DNA of 21,598 nt. Origin: a virus. Location: positions 1 through 21,598 of IMG/VR virus record IMGVR_UViG_3300020438_000324; one strand, written 5' to 3'. Positions 19,688 through 21,598 of the stretch are shown here, piece after piece. A program made the position numbers and the translations under genes. The notes under the pieces were generated by a model. It had not been told where the DNA came from and made no database searches. It saw nothing but the letters and a program-made list of their open reading frames with translations. The number at the start of each line of letters is the position of its first letter. The stretch's first letter is position 1.

Positions 19688-19977
19688 ACTTTATAAAAGG
19701 TGTATTTTAAAAATAATTCTTCGCCTTGCTTAATTTCTTTAATCGTCTTCATATGGTACACTTTACACCCACCTTGGTTATCCGACCATTTAACGCAATT
19801 GGGGTCTTCAGAGTGATTTATGAACCCTCCTAGAGGCGTTCTTATGATTTCCCCATTAACTATCACGTGGGATACACCAAGATACATCATAGCAGGTATA
19901 TCTTCTTTCGCAAAAAGACCTTGACCTGCTATGGTACTATTCTTTACATGTAATTCATTCGGTAAAGCTTGGTACAT
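19684..19977 (-). CDS. Minimal SET-domain protein (putative protein lysine methyltransferase)
   Basis: This 97-aa protein carries the SET core in order. STIAGQGLFAKEDI (residues 14-27) contains the GxG cofactor loop. FINHSEDPNC (52-61) is the NHSxxPN signature. IKQGEELFLKYTFYK (82-96) is the GEEL...Y motif with the C-terminal tyrosine (Y92). Known SET enzymes methylate lysine using S-adenosylmethionine. Here the pre-SET and post-SET regions are absent and the whole protein is a bare core. Small SET proteins of this kind occur in marine phages. The target is unknown; virion, host ribosomal or DNA-binding proteins are possibilities. It overlaps the downstream oxygenase by 4 nt. The ATG at 19977 has no clear Shine-Dalgarno sequence. 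Confidence 0.82.
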   Translation of the reverse strand: MYQALPNELHVKNSTIAGQGLFAKEDIPAMMYLGVSHVIVNGEIIRTPLGGFINHSEDPNCVKWSDNQGGCKVYHMKTIKEIKQGEELFLKYTFYKV

Positions 19978-20018
19978 TGTATTACTTCGGAGATTTGGTC
20001 GGAGTCCACGCCATTTTT

Positions 20019-20156
20019 TTAACTACCCTGCCCTCTATATCTTTTCTTACGCCCATTTCGTGCTGTCGCACTAAGCTTCGTATTCTGGGAATTGCCTTGA
20101 CGTGTCTTTTTAGGTTTTGGTGGTGACTGATCACCATTGTTAGAATATAATGCCAT
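20019..20156 (-). CDS. Small basic protein of 45 aa, function unknown
   Basis: The frame reads ATG at 20156 to TAA at 20019. The protein begins MALYSNNGDQSPPKPKKTRQ and ends with RNGRKKRYRGQGS. It is very basic (many Lys/Arg), rich in Gly, Asn, Ser and Pro, and has no hydrophobic core, so it is probably disordered and may bind nucleic acid or an acidic partner. It looks like a short protein I recall from T4-like cyanophages at this kind of position, but I cannot confirm that. It fills the otherwise empty gap between PAAR (26 bp after its stop) and the SET gene. An AGGAA lies about 15 nt before the start. Confidence 0.7.
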   Translation of the reverse strand: MALYSNNGDQSPPKPKKTRQGNSQNTKLSATARNGRKKRYRGQGS

Positions 20157-20182
20157 AAAATAATATGATTTCCTATATTATA

Positions 20183-20500
20183 TCACAATCCACCAGTTCC
20201 TGCAAGTACTGTGAGGGATGCTGAAACAACTAATCCCTGAGCAACAGTGTCACCAATTACCGAAACAGGTTGCCCTCCCACTATAACACTCGGAACACCT
20301 GGTCCAGTTATGGGTTTGGTAAGGGAAACACAAACAGGGGGTACACCTGACAGGTAGGGTGCTGTTAGATCACCCAATCTTGCACAAGGTATACTATCTA
20401 CTATTACACTCAAAGCACCAGGTCCAGCAATTGTTGTTGCTGACTGACACAGATCATTCGTAGTTACTGCATCACCTACTCGTGTTACTCCACCTGGCAT
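20183..20500 (-). CDS. PAAR-repeat tail spike tip protein (gp5.4-like)
   Basis: A 105-aa protein with the PAAR pattern. It starts MPGGVTRVGD, and a first repeat reads GPGALSVIVDSIPCARLGD (residues 26-44). A second reads GPGVPSVIVGGQPVSVIGD (66-84), followed by a Gly-rich end. PAAR proteins form a cone that caps the beta-helical spike (T4 gp5/gp5.4) and pierces the cell envelope. Family members usually hold a zinc ion with histidines and a cysteine. This one contains no histidine at all; the 'GDxTxH' positions read GDAVTT and GDTVAQ, and three cysteines (18, 39, 52) are present. A good Shine-Dalgarno sequence (GAGGAG) lies 8-13 nt before the ATG at 20500. Confidence 0.9.
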   Translation of the reverse strand: MPGGVTRVGDAVTTNDLCQSATTIAGPGALSVIVDSIPCARLGDLTAPYLSGVPPVCVSLTKPITGPGVPSVIVGGQPVSVIGDTVAQGLVVSASLTVLAGTGGL

Positions 20501-20760
20501 CGCTTCAACTCCTCTACTGTGTTATGTAGATAGTCAAGTGTCTCAACTATACTCTGATGTTCCTGTGATGCTGGTGGGCGGTACATCAAGCGAGGTTTCT
20601 CCAGTGATGAGATCTTCTGTTCCATCACCGTCAATCTCTCTGACAACTGTTGGAGTTTGTCGTTGAATTTCTGCATTATCAATTGGTTGTCTGCTGTCAT
20701 CATCTTGTCCTGAGAATCGCTTTGCTGCTCCTGCTTCAAATCCATCGCAGAATTGTTCAA
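20485..20760 (-). CDS. Overlapping coiled-coil reading frame before PAAR (start uncertain)
   Basis: 91 codons, starting with TTG at 20760; an ATG at 20745 is the alternative. From about residue 28 it reads LIMQKFNDKLQQLSERLTVM, then EQKISSLEKP. After a Pro-rich break it continues SIVETLDYLHNTVEELKR. Both parts have heptad-like spacing of hydrophobic residues. The stop overlaps the PAAR start by 16 nt, a typical phage coupling, and the part 20542-20485 is covered by no other minus-strand frame. Against it, no good start or ribosome site is visible and most of its length overlaps another open frame. It may be a real gene, or the downstream half of a frameshifted product. Confidence 0.5.
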   Translation of the reverse strand: MNNSAMDLKQEQQSDSQDKMMTADNQLIMQKFNDKLQQLSERLTVMEQKISSLEKPRLMYRPPASQEHQSIVETLDYLHNTVEELKRCQVE

Positions 20761-20800
20761 AGTTATCTAGTATCTCTTGGTAATTATTTCTAGGATCCAT
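20543..20800 (-). CDS. Unknown acidic protein overlapping the coiled-coil frame
   Basis: 85 codons from ATG at 20800, which overlaps the stop of the upstream 100-aa gene by 11 nt; upstream in-frame start 20833 is less likely. The protein starts MDPRNNYQEILDNFEQFCDG, then FEAGAAKRF, and continues with a hydrophilic, acidic tail ending ITGTSEYS. A short AGG lies before the start. The N-terminal half looks helical and natural; the tail looks disordered. It overlaps the frame at 20485-20760 over about 218 nt in a different register, and ends 42 nt before PAAR. Function not recognised. Confidence 0.55.
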   Translation of the reverse strand: MDPRNNYQEILDNFEQFCDGFEAGAAKRFSGQDDDSRQPIDNAEIQRQTPTVVREIDGDGTEDLITGETSLDVPPTSITGTSEYS

Positions 20801-21092
20801 AGTTAATACCTGATGGAGGTTCGGGCGGACCATCGTGGGTGAACTTCGGAAACCTTGTCTGTGTTTCCAATTCGTTTAACCTATTATCTAAGTCACTTAG
20901 TTTAACTGCCACGTTCTCTAAGGCATCTACGATTCTTGCAATCTGTTTGTCGTGTACCACTACTGCGTACTTCGGATTCTCTAAAAGTTCTTGGTGGGCA
21001 GCTTCGTCAGGACTTTCTGCCTTCACGTCCACTATGTCGGTATTTGGAGCCATAATTTTAAATGCTTTATTGGGTTCGTCTTTTTTGACCAT
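20790..21092 (-). CDS. Unknown 100-aa protein, first gene after the late promoter
   Basis: Starts MVKKDEPNKAFKIMAPNTDI. It contains a short alpha/beta-looking N-terminal part (PDEAAHQELLENPKYAVVVH, residues 28-47). A predicted coiled coil follows at about residues 50-76 (IARIVDALENVAVKLSDLDN onward), and the end is Pro/Gly-rich (HDGPPEPPSG). I do not recognise a family. It lies about 59 bp downstream of a perfect late promoter box, so it is likely expressed with the virion genes. Only a poly-A run, not a Shine-Dalgarno sequence, precedes the ATG. Confidence 0.75.
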   Translation of the reverse strand: MVKKDEPNKAFKIMAPNTDIVDVKAESPDEAAHQELLENPKYAVVVHDKQIARIVDALENVAVKLSDLDNRLNELETQTRFPKFTHDGPPEPPSGINYGS

Positions 21093-21233
21093 TTTTTTGC
21101 TGGAAAAATTTTTTCAAAATCAAGGTTTTGAATATTGAAATTCGTAGAAATATTTATATGTCGTTGGGATACTGTTGTAGACTTTCAAATGGTTAGGAGT
21201 CCCACTCGGCATCGCCCCACGCACCGCACCCAC
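21093..21233. other. Intergenic region between terminator and first late gene
   Basis: No supported gene. It holds the late promoter box at 21151-21158 and an AT-rich leader with short poly-A/poly-T runs. Short open frames here appear to be shadows. Confidence 0.6.
21151..21158 (-). promoter_or_regulatory. T4-type late promoter opening the structural operon
   Basis: Perfect TATAAATA on the minus strand, 59-66 bp before the ATG at 21092 and about 75 bp after the terminator at 21234-21261. The combination of terminator and then late box makes a clean transcription boundary. Confidence 0.85.
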
Positions 21234-21261
21234 AAAAAAACCCTGTCATTTGGGACAGGGT
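21234..21261 (-). terminator. Rho-independent terminator
   Basis: On the minus strand: ACCCTGTC, a 6-nt loop (CCAAAT), GACAGGGT, then a run of T's. This is an 8-bp GC-rich stem with a U-tract, placed 12 bp after the stop codon of the gene ending at 21273. It separates that gene from the late operon. Confidence 0.9.
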
Positions 21262-21272
21262 GTGTTATACTG

Positions 21273-21530
21273 TTAGAAGCAACCGTTGCGACTGTCGCCC
21301 CAACCATTTCTAAAATACTCCTCACGTTCTCGGTTTCTGCATTGGGGGTCGCCCAAGTCATCCAAGACATCCTGTAAGAAATTCACTGGTGAAACCTCAA
21401 CGGTCTCAGGTGCAATTCCTGCCACTTGGCGGTCATGCTCTTCAGTCATCCTCTTTAGGATTGATGCCATTGCTGCGATCACTGCTGGATCTTTGCGAGC
21501 GTTGGCGTTAGTAAGGAAAATGTTTTTCAT
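21273..21530 (-). CDS. Unknown 85-aa protein upstream of the late operon
   Basis: The preferred start is ATG at 21530 (MKNIFLTNANARKDPAVIAA); an in-frame GTG/ATG at 21569/21566 would add 13/12 residues that fall in a hairpin and look non-coding. Residues 12-35 are probably helical (AVIAAMASILKRMTEEHDRQ). A central VSPVNFLQDVLDDLGDP segment follows, and the C-terminus is rich in Arg, Asn, Glu and aromatic residues with two cysteines. No family recognised. It is isolated from the structural genes by the terminator, so it may belong to a different expression class. Confidence 0.7.
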   Translation of the reverse strand: MKNIFLTNANARKDPAVIAAMASILKRMTEEHDRQVAGIAPETVEVSPVNFLQDVLDDLGDPQCRNREREEYFRNGWGDSRNGCF

Positions 21531-21536
21531 ACTCTT

Positions 21537-21542
21537 ATTATA
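21537..21542 (-). promoter_or_regulatory. Possible -10 box (TATAAT) before the 85-aa gene
   Basis: A perfect bacterial -10 hexamer on the minus strand, 7 nt before the ATG at 21530. No convincing -35 box was seen at the usual distance. If used, the transcript would begin at or next to the start codon (leaderless). It could equally be chance in AT-rich DNA. Confidence 0.3.
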
Positions 21543-21549
21543 GAGGATA

Positions 21550-21571
21550 AGGTGACGGTTGCCCATCACCT
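21550..21571 (-). other. RNA hairpin with a GNRA tetraloop
   Basis: Minus strand AGGTGATGG, loop GCAA, CCGTCACCT. This is a 9-bp stem with one G-U pair and a stable GNRA loop, and no T-run follows. It may protect an mRNA end, act as a processing or pause signal, or control translation of the 85-aa gene. Confidence 0.6.
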
Positions 21572-21598
21572 GTTAACAGTTTGTTATAAACCAGGTGG

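Noticed and set aside
20162-20182. TATAATATA stretch before the 45-aa gene as a promoter
   Set aside because: It differs from the late box and has no -35 partner. AT-rich DNA gives such matches often, so I did not annotate it.
20839-21138. 99-aa plus-strand open frame with a hydrophobic, membrane-like product
   Set aside because: Antisense to the 100-aa late gene and extends into its promoter region; no ribosome site, and every other gene is on the minus strand.
21185-21370. 61-aa minus-strand frame crossing the terminator
   Set aside because: It reads through a strong rho-independent terminator and overlaps the better-supported 85-aa gene.
1-21598. CRISPR arrays, tRNA genes, insertion sequences, attachment sites
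   Set aside because: No regularly spaced direct repeats, tRNA-like cloverleafs or transposase-like frames were seen. The repeats present are protein-level modules of phage structural proteins.

Overview
The window is an AT-rich stretch of a tailed-phage genome. It is best read as part of the tail-baseplate module of a T4-like marine myovirus, most likely a cyanophage of Prochlorococcus or Synechococcus; a related pelagic host is possible. Every gene I can support lies on the minus strand, so transcription runs from high to low coordinates. Three proteins are recognisable as T4 baseplate wedge components: gp25, gp6 and gp8. They occur in the T4 order with a giant protein in the gp7 slot. A DUF4815-type giant follows in the slot that gp9/gp10 occupy in T4. 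Homology calls rest on motif comparison with sequences I remember, not on a search.

Layout in transcription order. (1) 21598-21273: a small unknown gene with a GNRA-loop hairpin in front of it, closed by a clear rho-independent terminator at 21234-21261. (2) 21158-21151: a perfect T4-type late promoter box (TATAAATA), which starts a run of small genes: an unknown 100-aa protein, two mutually overlapping reading frames of uncertain status (20800-20485), a PAAR-repeat spike-tip protein, and a 45-aa basic protein. (3) 19977-19091: a minimal SET-domain protein and a 2OG-Fe(II) oxygenase-like protein, joined by a 4-nt overlap. (4) 19051-8260: gp25, gp6 and a 2865-aa gp7-position protein, joined by 1-nt stop/start overlaps. 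(5) A second perfect late promoter (8254-8247) just after the giant gene drives gp8, followed by a DUF4815 structural protein that runs off the left edge (more than 2,136 codons).

How the genes work together: PAAR caps the tail spike. gp25, gp6, the gp7-like giant and gp8 would build the baseplate wedges. The DUF4815 protein is probably a peripheral baseplate or fibre component. The SET and oxygenase genes are enzymes embedded in a late virion operon, and their substrates are unknown. The points most worth a second look are the apparent split and expansion of gp7 by about 1,400 residues of beta-rich modules, the enzyme pair, the dual-frame region before PAAR, and a PAAR protein with no histidines.
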